64,000 bases of DNA. Source: Gammaproteobacteria bacterium. GTDB lineage: Bacteria > Pseudomonadota > Gammaproteobacteria > SZUA-229. The position numbers and the translations under genes were made by a program. The DNA lies in the NCBI GenBank assembly GCA_029881795.1, contig JAOULX010000001.1, positions 62,001 through 126,000 of the forward strand. Direction: 5' to 3'. Below, one piece after another: positions 54,881-63,069 of the stretch; positions within the stretch are counted from its first letter, which is position 1; each line of letters begins with the position of its first letter. Under the pieces are notes generated by a model. That model searched no databases. It was not told the DNA's origin and saw only the letters and a list, made by a program, of their open reading frames with translations.

Positions 54881-55885
54881 ATGGAAATAATGCTGGCGCA
54901 GCAAGGCTATGAGCACTATTACGGCATGCTGTCAGATAAAGTCCGTATGCTGGCATATCGTGATGCTATTTTTAAATTAGTGAAGCCGGGTGATGTGGTG
55001 GTGGATCTTGGTGCCGGAACAGGCTTGTTAAGTATCTGGGCTGTTCAGGCAGGTGCATCAAAAGTATATGCGATTGAAAAAACCAGTGCGATTGCACTGG
55101 CAAAAGAAATTGCTAAGGTAAATCAGTGCCAGAATAAAATTGAGTTTATCAATAAAAACTCTATGGATGTGGAACTGCCAGAAAAGGCTGACCTATTAAT
55201 TTCAGAGACTCTGGGTAGTTTTGGTATCGATGAGAATACGTTGCAGTTTACCATCGATGCAAGGGATCGTTTGCTGAAAAAAGACGGCCAGATGATTCCT
55301 CAGTTGCTGGAACTGTTTGTTGCGCCGGTAGAAGATAAATCAGTATATGAGAAGCTGGATTTCTGGCGGCAGATTCCTGATATTAATTTTGCACCAGCTT
55401 TTGAACTGTTTTCAAAAAAAATTATGGTCGAGGCCGTCGATATCAATGGCTTACTTTCGGCCGCTACTGAATTTGCGAAACTGGATCTTAAATCGATAAG
55501 CATGCAAGTTTTTACTGCCCGTCAGTATATTCCAATTATTAAACCCGGATGTATTCATGGAGTAGCTGGCTGGTTTAAGGTGATGCTGTGTCAAGGGGTT
55601 AGTATTAAAACGTCACCTGATCAGCCTTTAACCCACTGGAAACAGGCCTTTTTTCCGTTTAAACAGCCCGTGCAGGTTATTAAGGGTGATGTGCTCGACT
55701 GGTCAGTTAGTGTGGGTGCTAAAGATAAAGACAGTGATGATACCCTGATCAACTATGAGTATCGTTGTACTCAGCTTAAGAATGGAATTCTTATGAACGG
55801 ACAAAATCAAGGCGCAGGGCGTAACGATCCGTGTCCGTGTGGTAGTGGCAAAAAATTTAAAAAATGTTGTATCAGTAAGGATTGA
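54881..55885 (+). CDS. PRMT-like SAM methyltransferase with C-terminal SEC-C motif
   Basis: The 334-aa protein shows several protein-arginine-methyltransferase marks: YYGMLSDKVRMLAYRDAI (residues 13-30, like the PRMT N-terminal helix), motif I VVDLGAGTGLLSIWA, the double-E loop SETLGSFGIDEN with E109 and E118, and the THW loop THWKQAFFPF (near 251). A C-terminal SEC-C zinc motif (RNDPCPCGSGKKFKKCC) ends it. Arg methylation is therefore a reasonable inference; the target is unknown. The 136-aa protein just upstream is a possible partner. Confidence 0.8.
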   Translation: MEIMLAQQGYEHYYGMLSDKVRMLAYRDAIFKLVKPGDVVVDLGAGTGLLSIWAVQAGASKVYAIEKTSAIALAKEIAKVNQCQNKIEFINKNSMDVELPEKADLLISETLGSFGIDENTLQFTIDARDRLLKKDGQMIPQLLELFVAPVEDKSVYEKLDFWRQIPDINFAPAFELFSKKIMVEAVDINGLLSAATEFAKLDLKSISMQVFTARQYIPIIKPGCIHGVAGWFKVMLCQGVSIKTSPDQPLTHWKQAFFPFKQPVQVIKGDVLDWSVSVGAKDKDSDDTLINYEYRCTQLKNGILMNGQNQGAGRNDPCPCGSGKKFKKCCISKD

Positions 55886-55938
55886 TTAGCTGTTCTTTAT
55901 CGGCAGACTAGTTTGAAATTTAGCCGAAAATGAATGGT

Positions 55939-56580
55939 TTAATGTTTTGCTTTCTGTTTTTCTACCACCCATACGGCAGCTTCAACCCTGCTTCGTAAGT
56001 TAAGTTTTCGTAGTAGGTGTTTGACGTGAACTTTGACAGTGGTTTCTACAATTTCAAGTTTTCTGGCGATTTCTTTATTGCTCATGCCTTTTGAGATCAG
56101 TAGCAGGATTTCATTTTCTCGCTGTGTCAGCGCTGTATTGTTACGACTTTCTTTTTGTGCTTCTTGATGCAGGCCACGAACCATCAGATCAGAGACTTTG
56201 TTGCTTAAAACAACATGGCCATTAACGACCTGGTGTAAGTGTGCCAGCATGTCCTCAGGCTCCATATCCTTTAGTATATAGCCGTCAGCGCCTGCACGCA
56301 GGGTTGATACGATATTTTTCTCATTATCCGAGACAGTTAATATAATTACCCGGCAGTCCAGTTCAGTAGCCTTGATGGCTTTCAGTGTTTCAAGACCATT
56401 CATTTTTTCCATATTAAAATCAAGCAAAATGATATCTGGTGATAACTCTTTTGCAAGTATTAGTCCACTCGCTCCGTTATCAGCTTCTGCAATTACCTGA
56501 AAAGATCCATCTAGTGACACTAGGTCTTTAATACCTCGTCTGATTAGTGGGTGGTCATCGATAACAAGTATTGAATACAA
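55939..56580 (-). CDS. narL: nitrate/nitrite response regulator NarL
   Basis: NarL activates anaerobic nitrate-respiration genes and represses others. The receiver (D54 in IILLDFNMEKMNG) is followed by an HTH domain with TVKVHVKHLLRKLNLRSRV (two residues short of the E. coli helix and identical at TVKVHVKH), which contacts TACYNMT heptamers. It starts with TTG 7 bp after the narX stop. With narX it forms the cognate pair that faces the nap-type cluster. Confidence 0.92.
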   Translation of the reverse strand: MYSILVIDDHPLIRRGIKDLVSLDGSFQVIAEADNGASGLILAKELSPDIILLDFNMEKMNGLETLKAIKATELDCRVIILTVSDNEKNIVSTLRAGADGYILKDMEPEDMLAHLHQVVNGHVVLSNKVSDLMVRGLHQEAQKESRNNTALTQRENEILLLISKGMSNKEIARKLEIVETTVKVHVKHLLRKLNLRSRVEAAVWVVEKQKAKH

Positions 56581-56586
56581 CGGGGT

Positions 56587-58518
56587 CTACTCTTTGATTT
56601 TATCTGTTTGAAAAGATGTTGTTTTGCAGGTTGGTGTAAAAAGTAATGCGACGGTAGTGCCACCGTCGGAGTTATTTGTTATTTTTAGCTGGCCGTTCAG
56701 CGTTTTTGCGCGTTCTTTCATTATGCTAAGACCATAGTGATGTGTTTTAGGTGAAATATTTTCTATGCCTTTGCCGTTGTCGATGATGCATATTTCAATG
56801 TCATTATGTGGTAAATATTTCAGTTGTACAACAGCTCTTTCGGCTTTCGAGTGCTGCACGATATTTGAGAGAGATTCTCTTATCAGTTGTAATATATGGA
56901 TTTCCTCGTTAGGCGTCAGCTCAAAATTAGCTATCTGACTGTCACATGATATTGTAGAGCTGCTTCGTTCATCAAACTCAGAAACTGTTTTAAGAAGTGC
57001 GTCATTAAAATCTTCTTCATCAATCTTTAAACGGAAAGTTGTGAGTAACTCTCTCAGTTCTTTATATGCGCTGTTAAGACCGCTTCGCATTTCTGTAACG
57101 ATAGTGGCTTCCTCGGAGTCTGTATTATTTTTCTGATTGATTATTGCTTGTATGCGGCTTAGCTGAATTTTCATATATGTTAATGACTGAGCGAGAGAGT
57201 CGTGTAGTTCCCTTGCAATGACACCGCGCTCTTCGATCAGTGCCAGTCTTCGTGATTCTGTAGACTGATGAGTTAACTTTATGGCGATACCAATATGACT
57301 GGCGATGGATTCAAGTAGTGGTAGTTTCCAGGATGTCATAACATTGTAGTCAGTTGTTTCAATGATCAGTACACCATATTGTTTACTAAGATCACTTATC
57401 GGGATGGTGACATACGTTTTTTTGTGGTTATTACTATCGGTAACGGTTCGGCTATGTGCGATACCGCTATTAAGGCACTGATTGCAGCCAGTGGAGTTGC
57501 AGATGAGGTACTTGGTTTTGTCTTCATCCAGAGTTGATGTGAATATGCTGGCTTTGTCTGTTTGATGCTCATTCATACAAATAGCTCCCTGTCCCATTCC
57601 TGAAATTCCCTCAATATCTTTTAATATTTTGGTGAAAGTGGAGCGGGGAGAATCAGCTTCTATAAGGCGGTTAACGGTTTTGTAAAGCAATTCCATTGAG
57701 TGATTGCTTTGTTCCAGATCTGTTGTTTTCTGTTTTATTCTGTCTTCCAGTTCACTGTATATTTCAGAAAGGTCTTTTGCCATAGCATTAAATGCTGAGC
57801 CAAGCTGACCTAATTCATCTTTACCGGTGTATTTTATATGAAATGTAAAATCTCTCTGCCGAGTGCTTTCTGCGCTTGTTAATAATTGTTTTAGTGGTTT
57901 ATGTATTCGTTGGTAAATAAGAAGCAGAGCGATCATGGTTAACAAAACAGTGAGTATGAGGATAATTACCTGGAAACTACGTAATCCTTGGATTTTATTT
58001 TCTGCGTTCTCTTCCAATAGCGAGACAAGATGATCAATATTTCCAACAAAATCAGAAACAACGAGTAAATACTGCTTACGTAAGTTATCGATAGCGTTAA
58101 CAGAGGCAGGTGTATCTTGTTGTCCGTGAAAGTAAAGATTAAACAAAGGCCTGATCGATTTACTCCATTGTTTTTCAATTCTATCGTAGGCAAGCTGAAC
58201 AGGTTTGTTTTTGTTATCCGGAAGAATATCTGTGAGGTTGGTATTGTACAAATGGTTTTCAAATCCTGTAATTAACTGAAGTACTTCTTCTCTGTGTTGA
58301 TTGTTGTCTGAAGCGATTTGAGTCAAATTCGTTGCGATTCTGTAAGAGCGCATACGCAAAGCGCCGGATTCATTAATGGCTGTCGCGAGCCCTTGTGTTG
58401 TGTCGGCAATGAAGATAGAAGAAGCCATGCTGGCAAATGCCAATAGAATAATGGCCGTCATTACAACGCCCATACTCATTAATAGTGAATCTCGAAAACG
58501 TAGCTGCATAACATTCAT
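56587..58518 (-). CDS. narX: nitrate/nitrite sensor kinase NarX
   Basis: NarX senses periplasmic nitrate/nitrite. The 643-aa protein has two membrane helices bracketing a helical periplasmic domain. The P-box INESGALRMRSYRIA (residues 48-62) contains R55, equivalent to the nitrate-contacting arginine of E. coli NarX. HAMP, a central GAF-like module with a CNSTGCNQC cysteine cluster, HisKA_3 (H439 in LHDSLAQSL) and HATPase follow. The gene is divergent from the cytochrome/nap cluster across a 310-bp control region. Confidence 0.92.
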   Translation of the reverse strand: MNVMQLRFRDSLLMSMGVVMTAIILLAFASMASSIFIADTTQGLATAINESGALRMRSYRIATNLTQIASDNNQHREEVLQLITGFENHLYNTNLTDILPDNKNKPVQLAYDRIEKQWSKSIRPLFNLYFHGQQDTPASVNAIDNLRKQYLLVVSDFVGNIDHLVSLLEENAENKIQGLRSFQVIILILTVLLTMIALLLIYQRIHKPLKQLLTSAESTRQRDFTFHIKYTGKDELGQLGSAFNAMAKDLSEIYSELEDRIKQKTTDLEQSNHSMELLYKTVNRLIEADSPRSTFTKILKDIEGISGMGQGAICMNEHQTDKASIFTSTLDEDKTKYLICNSTGCNQCLNSGIAHSRTVTDSNNHKKTYVTIPISDLSKQYGVLIIETTDYNVMTSWKLPLLESIASHIGIAIKLTHQSTESRRLALIEERGVIARELHDSLAQSLTYMKIQLSRIQAIINQKNNTDSEEATIVTEMRSGLNSAYKELRELLTTFRLKIDEEDFNDALLKTVSEFDERSSSTISCDSQIANFELTPNEEIHILQLIRESLSNIVQHSKAERAVVQLKYLPHNDIEICIIDNGKGIENISPKTHHYGLSIMKERAKTLNGQLKITNNSDGGTTVALLFTPTCKTTSFQTDKIKE

Positions 58519-58592
58519 TATGCATTTATAAGTTGCTTCACTCCAGCATTGCGTGCTTGTTTTTATTCTTCGGAGTGGTGCTTTGTTGAGAG

Positions 58593-58608
58593 TACTACTT
58601 AAGAATGT
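58593..58608. promoter_or_regulatory. degenerate NarL-type 7-2-7 site near narX
   Basis: TACTACT-TA-AGAATGT has one perfect NarL heptamer and a poor second one. It lies closer to the narX start than the strong site and could mediate weak autoregulation. Confidence 0.4.
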
Positions 58609-58689
58609 TGCTATGATAAAAAGGCTTTGGTATTTAGTGTTCGTACAATTTAACTGAATAATATCAATTGCTTATAACAATTCTTCCGC

Positions 58690-58705
58690 TACCACTTAAG
58701 TAGTA
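58690..58705. promoter_or_regulatory. NarL-type 7-2-7 binding site
   Basis: TACCACT-TA-AGTAGTA matches two opposed NarL heptamers (TACYNMT) with a 2-bp spacer. A third overlapping AGTAGTA follows at 58702-58708. The centre is about 94 bp upstream of the predicted start of the cytochrome transcript. An inverted repeat AAGTGCG/CGCACTT (58719-58741) lies between this site and the FNR box. Confidence 0.8.
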
Positions 58706-58742
58706 GTAGCTTGTGGACAAGTGCGTCACTATGTCGCACTTT

Positions 58743-58783
58743 ATGATGTATATCAATTTTGTTGATAAACAGGCGCGTATTGT
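58743..58783 (+). promoter_or_regulatory. FNR/Anr-type box and promoter of the nap-type cluster
   Basis: ATGAT-GTAT-ATCAA (58743-58756) matches the FNR consensus TTGAT-N4-ATCAA at nine of ten positions. A plausible -10, TATTGT, lies at 58778-58783. This would place the transcript start near 58791, putting the FNR centre at about -41.5, the class II activation position, and leaving a 38-nt leader before the cytochrome ATG. Confidence 0.75.
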
Positions 58784-58828
58784 GTCAAAGCAGAGAATTT
58801 GAAAAATGAGATGCTAAGGGGAAATGGT

Positions 58829-59488
58829 ATGAAGTGTACAAGCATATTAAACGGGGTGTTTGGACTAACTCTGTTTGCTATTAGCTCAGCAGGGTTTGCA
58901 GCCTCAAATCAAGTCAAACAAGGTAAACAAATTTATGAGCAAAACTGTATCTACTGTCACCAAGCAGACGCTATAGGCAAGCCCGGGTTTGCGCCGTCTC
59001 TTACAAATAAAGAATTATTAAGCATTGCCTCTGATAAGTTTTTTATGTCGACAATACGAGACGGGCGAACTGGTACAGGTATGCCGCCGTTTGCACATCT
59101 GGGTAAAAAAGGCATTCAGGATGTCGTTGCATATTTGAGAACCTATGAAACAACAGCAAACAGATCTAAAACAATTGATGCACAGCCTGCCTCTTATGGT
59201 GACGCTCGACAGGGACAGTTCTGGTTTAATCAGATTTGTGTAACCTGTCATGGTGTTGAAGGTACGGGTTATGCGAATGGCGTGGTTGGAACGGCAATTG
59301 GAAATAAAGATTTTTTAAGAAAAGTATCTGACGGTTTTATTCGCGAGACTGTTAAGCATGGTCGTTCTAATACTCGTATGCTGGGCTTTATGGGACCGAC
59401 GGGTCTGGCTAATTTACGGAAAGAAGAGATTGAAGACATCATCGCTTATATGCGAACACTTGATAAAGGAAATAACCGCGGTCGATAG
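58829..59488 (+). CDS. dihaem cytochrome c
   Basis: The 219-aa exported cytochrome has a signal peptide (to about A24) and two class I domains: CIYCH (C40-H44) and CVTCH. Candidate Met ligands are in GTGMPPF and NTRMLGFM. AAGGGG 7 bp upstream fixes ATG 58829; the TTG at 58799 is too far from it. It is first in the FNR/NarL-controlled unit and probably donates electrons to the molybdoenzyme, perhaps in place of NapB, which has a different dihaem fold. Confidence 0.9.
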   Translation: MKCTSILNGVFGLTLFAISSAGFAASNQVKQGKQIYEQNCIYCHQADAIGKPGFAPSLTNKELLSIASDKFFMSTIRDGRTGTGMPPFAHLGKKGIQDVVAYLRTYETTANRSKTIDAQPASYGDARQGQFWFNQICVTCHGVEGTGYANGVVGTAIGNKDFLRKVSDGFIRETVKHGRSNTRMLGFMGPTGLANLRKEEIEDIIAYMRTLDKGNNRGR

Positions 59489-59557
59489 ATACACGGCCAG
59501 CAGGTTTGCGCTTAAGAACACATTGTATAGACTAAGAATTAATTAGGGATTTAAATT

Positions 59558-62254
59558 ATGAAACGTATAAAAAATCATTCCCGACGCGACTTTTTAAAGA
59601 ACAGCGCATTTATTACTGGTTCCGCTGCAGGTGCCGGTTTATTTGTAGCAGATAATCCGGAACTGGAAGCGGCAACCAGTGATTCATCATCAACAAAACG
59701 AACAACTGCTTTAGCGCAGTGCCCGTATTGTGGCGTTGGTTGCGGCACGGTGATTATCTCAGAGAATGGCAAAATTGTTTCAATGCGTCCGGATAAAGAT
59801 CATCCGACAAACTATGGACTGCAGTGTATTAAAGGTTTGACTGCTGCCGAACCCATTTATGTTGATCGCATGGAAGGGGATTCCTACGTACGAACAGATG
59901 TATGGGCCGAATGGAATAAGCCGGGTCATGGTGATATTGAATATACCAGTAAAACCAAAAATGCATTTGATGAAGATTTATTTGTACGTGTGCCTTATCA
60001 AAAAGCCTCTGACATGGTGGCGCATAAAGTGGCACACTTAGTTAAGAAATATGGCGGCAATTCCATTGGTTTGTATGGATCTGGTCAGCTGACAATGGAA
60101 GGTCAGTATTTAGAAAATCTGTTCATGAAAGGCATTATGGGCTCGAATACCATTGAAGCCAATGCCCGTATGTGTATGACCTCTGCAGTTACCGGCTACT
60201 TTGCCACGCTGGGTTCAGATACACCTCCATTGGCTTATGAAGATATTGAACTGGCCGATATGATTATGCACTTTGGTCATAATCCGCGTGAAGCGCATCC
60301 AATTATTTACTGGCGTATTGCTGATCACAAAAAGAAAAAAGATATTCCAACGGTTGTCGTAGATCCGCGCTATACCGGTTCAAGTCAGGGCTATGATGAC
60401 ATTAACAAGAAGAATAATGTTCATGTGCCTATTCTTAACGGCGATATCAGCTTTTTGAATTCTCTTGCGCATGTTTTATTAAAAGATCATGAAGATATTA
60501 TCGACTGGGATTTTGTTAAAAAACATGCCAACGGCTGGGAAGAGTACGTTAATGAGGTGAAGAAAAATTACAGTCCTGAGCAGGTTCAGGATCGTATGGG
60601 CAGTGACAAAGTAACACCGGCGATGATACGCCGTGTTGCAGGTATGTTTGCCGATGCAACTCGCAAACGTTTAAAGCGTAGCAAGATGAGTCACGGTGGT
60701 GATGGCCATGGCGGCGTAATCATCATGTGGGGTATTGGATATAACCAGCATATTCATGGACAGCATAATGTCATATCAATTATTAACCTGCTGACACTAA
60801 CTGGTAACTTAGCCAAGCCAGGTTGTGGTCCTTTCTCTATGACTGGTCAGCCTAATGCCATGGGTGAACGATTCACTGGTGGACTGACAGCACGGCTGCC
60901 ATTCAATCAGCCGCTGAAAAGTAAAAAAGCCAGAAGTCATATGGCAAAACACTGGGGTATACCTGAACTAAATCTGGAAACAGCGTTGAAAGGTGATAAC
61001 AGTGGTATGGCTATCGGTATGATGGAGCGTGCTATTAAAGGTGATCTTAAGGCTATGTTCCTAGTATATGCAACGCATATTGATTTACCTGATCAGCACA
61101 ATCTGGTGCGCCCGGGTTTGATGAACACGTTTAATGTGGTGCAGGAGATCTACCGGCATGCGCCAAATAATTTATTTGCTGATGTTATTTTCCCTGCGGC
61201 GACATGGGGTGAAGTTGATGGTGTGTATATCAGCTCTGAACGCCGGATAAACATCGTGCAGGCTGGTGGTACACCACCACCTGGTTGTCGTCCAGACCTG
61301 GATATGGTTATTGATAAAGGAAAAGAAATTGCCCATCTGTTAGGGATGAAAAATGTCGACAAGATTTTCCCATGGGGTAAAAATGAAAAAGGTTACTATG
61401 ATGCCGAAGCAATTTTCCGCTCAGTAGTAGAAGCATCTAAAGGAACAGATGCTGATCTAACGGGTATGCTGGAAGTGGAAAAAGTAGATGGCATTGGATT
61501 GTATCAGCAGCTGATTGATCATCGCGGTATTCAATGGCCAGCACCGACGTATACCATTGCTAAAGAAGGTGGTGCAAAACGCCGTTATATGGGGCAGGAA
61601 GGTAAGTGGGATAGCAAACCCTATGGTTACTTCCGCACCAAAGATGGCAAAGTAAATATGAAGATCTGTAAGCAGGATTACAGTCAGCGAGAAGAAATTA
61701 CCAAGAAGCTAATGGACTTCGGTGTGAAGAAAGACTTCTTCTGTATTGATAATAAAGATCTGTTAGTTAAAGCACGTGATATGGGGCTTACACCGGATCT
61801 TCCGGATGAAAAATACCGCAACAAGAAATGGAATGATGTACCTAAAGATAAATACCCGTTCTGGTTAGGACTGGGTGTTGTATATGAACACTTCCATACA
61901 GCGAAATCGAATCGCAGTCCGACTACCCGTCGCTTGGTACCTGAGCAGTATGTTGAAATGCATGAAAATGATGCAAAGAAACTGGGTATAAAAGATGGTG
62001 ATCTGGTGAAACTAATTACACGCCGTGGCGAATACCAAGCGCGTGCTCAGGTAGGTACAAACAGTATCGTCAAGCCTGCACGTAACTCTGTACCTGAGGG
62101 TTATATGTTCAGCCCCTGGAATCTGTCTGTTGCGGATAGTGCTGATCCAAAGAAAAATAAATGGTTGGTCAATGCAACTTCCAGCCGTGCATTTGATCCG
62201 GTATCCGGTCAGGTTGATTTTAAGAAACTAGCTTGCCGTATTGAAAAGGTATAG
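59558..62254 (+). CDS. napA: Nap/Nas-clade periplasmic molybdoenzyme, probable nitrate reductase
   Basis: This molybdopterin-guanine-dinucleotide enzyme of 898 aa has a twin-arginine signal (SRRDFLKNSA). A [4Fe-4S] site is formed by C55, C58, C62 and C90, with the electron-relay lysine K92. The Mo ligand is C206 in NARMCMTSAVTGY, the Nap signature. GPFSMTGQPNAMGE and the C-terminal DFKKLACRIEKV also fit the Nap/Nas clade. CPYCGVGCG and VVDPRYTGSSQ are closer to assimilatory enzymes, and it is about 70 residues longer than E. coli NapA, so it is divergent. Nitrate as substrate is inferred from the clade, the NarX/NarL neighbours and napGH. Confidence 0.85.
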   Translation: MKRIKNHSRRDFLKNSAFITGSAAGAGLFVADNPELEAATSDSSSTKRTTALAQCPYCGVGCGTVIISENGKIVSMRPDKDHPTNYGLQCIKGLTAAEPIYVDRMEGDSYVRTDVWAEWNKPGHGDIEYTSKTKNAFDEDLFVRVPYQKASDMVAHKVAHLVKKYGGNSIGLYGSGQLTMEGQYLENLFMKGIMGSNTIEANARMCMTSAVTGYFATLGSDTPPLAYEDIELADMIMHFGHNPREAHPIIYWRIADHKKKKDIPTVVVDPRYTGSSQGYDDINKKNNVHVPILNGDISFLNSLAHVLLKDHEDIIDWDFVKKHANGWEEYVNEVKKNYSPEQVQDRMGSDKVTPAMIRRVAGMFADATRKRLKRSKMSHGGDGHGGVIIMWGIGYNQHIHGQHNVISIINLLTLTGNLAKPGCGPFSMTGQPNAMGERFTGGLTARLPFNQPLKSKKARSHMAKHWGIPELNLETALKGDNSGMAIGMMERAIKGDLKAMFLVYATHIDLPDQHNLVRPGLMNTFNVVQEIYRHAPNNLFADVIFPAATWGEVDGVYISSERRINIVQAGGTPPPGCRPDLDMVIDKGKEIAHLLGMKNVDKIFPWGKNEKGYYDAEAIFRSVVEASKGTDADLTGMLEVEKVDGIGLYQQLIDHRGIQWPAPTYTIAKEGGAKRRYMGQEGKWDSKPYGYFRTKDGKVNMKICKQDYSQREEITKKLMDFGVKKDFFCIDNKDLLVKARDMGLTPDLPDEKYRNKKWNDVPKDKYPFWLGLGVVYEHFHTAKSNRSPTTRRLVPEQYVEMHENDAKKLGIKDGDLVKLITRRGEYQARAQVGTNSIVKPARNSVPEGYMFSPWNLSVADSADPKKNKWLVNATSSRAFDPVSGQVDFKKLACRIEKV

Positions 62255-62324
62255 TTGTTTCTGAGAGATAAAGCTACTCGCACAAGGACGAGTGAGTTGC
62301 TGGAAGAGTCTCTATAGTGGTAAC

Positions 62325-62352
62325 AACGGCATGCAGTATTCTGTATGCCGTT
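62325..62352 (+). other. stem-loop between the napA-like gene and napG
   Basis: AACGGCATGCAG-TATT-CTGTATGCCGTT forms a 12-bp stem with one G-U pair and a 4-nt loop, but no T-run follows. A smaller hairpin, ACTCG/CGAGT (62276-62293), lies just before it. It probably stabilises the upstream mRNA or sets lower expression of napGH. Confidence 0.6.
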
Positions 62353-62472
62353 ATCGGTTTAGGAATCCAATAACAATTTATTTGTAGTGGGTTTAGGCCT
62401 GGTAGTATTGATATGGAATAACAATCAGGTGAGAAAAATATACTATGATCAGTTCAATGCTAATGAGACGTG

Positions 62473-63069
62473 ATGGATAGACGAAATTTTTTAAAAGAAA
62501 TAATTGCCGGCGCAGTTGCTACAGCTGCACTGAGTTCTGGTCAGGCTGAGGCAGCATTTACTGCGCAGACTAATCAGCGATATTTACGTCCGCCAGGTTC
62601 ACTTAAAGAAGAAGAGTTTGAGTCGCGTTGTATCCGCTGTGGTCAGTGTGGTGAAGTTTGTCCTAACCGATGTATAGAATATTTCAATTTAGAAAATGGT
62701 ATTGATTCTCTTAATACGCCTTACATAACTCCAAGGGCTAAAGCCTGTATTTTATGCATGAAGTGTGGCGATATCTGCCCGACAGATGCAATCAAAGAGC
62801 TTGATCGTACCGCAGAAGATATTCTTGGTTACGTTCAAATGGGCAAAGCCCGTGTTAATGAAAACCTGTGTTTATCATATCAGGGTAAAACATGTGGTGT
62901 TTGTTATCGTGCATGTCCACTGGCCGATGTTGCGATAAAGGTACAGTTGCTGGAGCAGCCGATTGTGCTTGATGCCTGCGTGGGTTGTGGCTTGTGCGAG
63001 CGATCCTGTATACAAATCCCGCAGGCTATAAAAATTATTCCTGATCACATATTAAATAAAGCGGGATGA
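62473..63069 (+). CDS. napG: NapG-like ferredoxin-type protein
   Basis: This periplasmic protein (198 aa) has a twin-arginine signal (DRRNFLKEI) and four [4Fe-4S] motifs: CIRCGQCGEVC, CILCMKCGDIC, CGVCYRAC with an upstream Cys, and CVGCGLCERSC. NapG works with NapH as a quinol dehydrogenase that feeds periplasmic nitrate reductase. ATG 62473 is preferred over the GTG at 62470. Its stop overlaps the napH start (ATGA). Confidence 0.93.
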   Translation: MDRRNFLKEIIAGAVATAALSSGQAEAAFTAQTNQRYLRPPGSLKEEEFESRCIRCGQCGEVCPNRCIEYFNLENGIDSLNTPYITPRAKACILCMKCGDICPTDAIKELDRTAEDILGYVQMGKARVNENLCLSYQGKTCGVCYRACPLADVAIKVQLLEQPIVLDACVGCGLCERSCIQIPQAIKIIPDHILNKAG

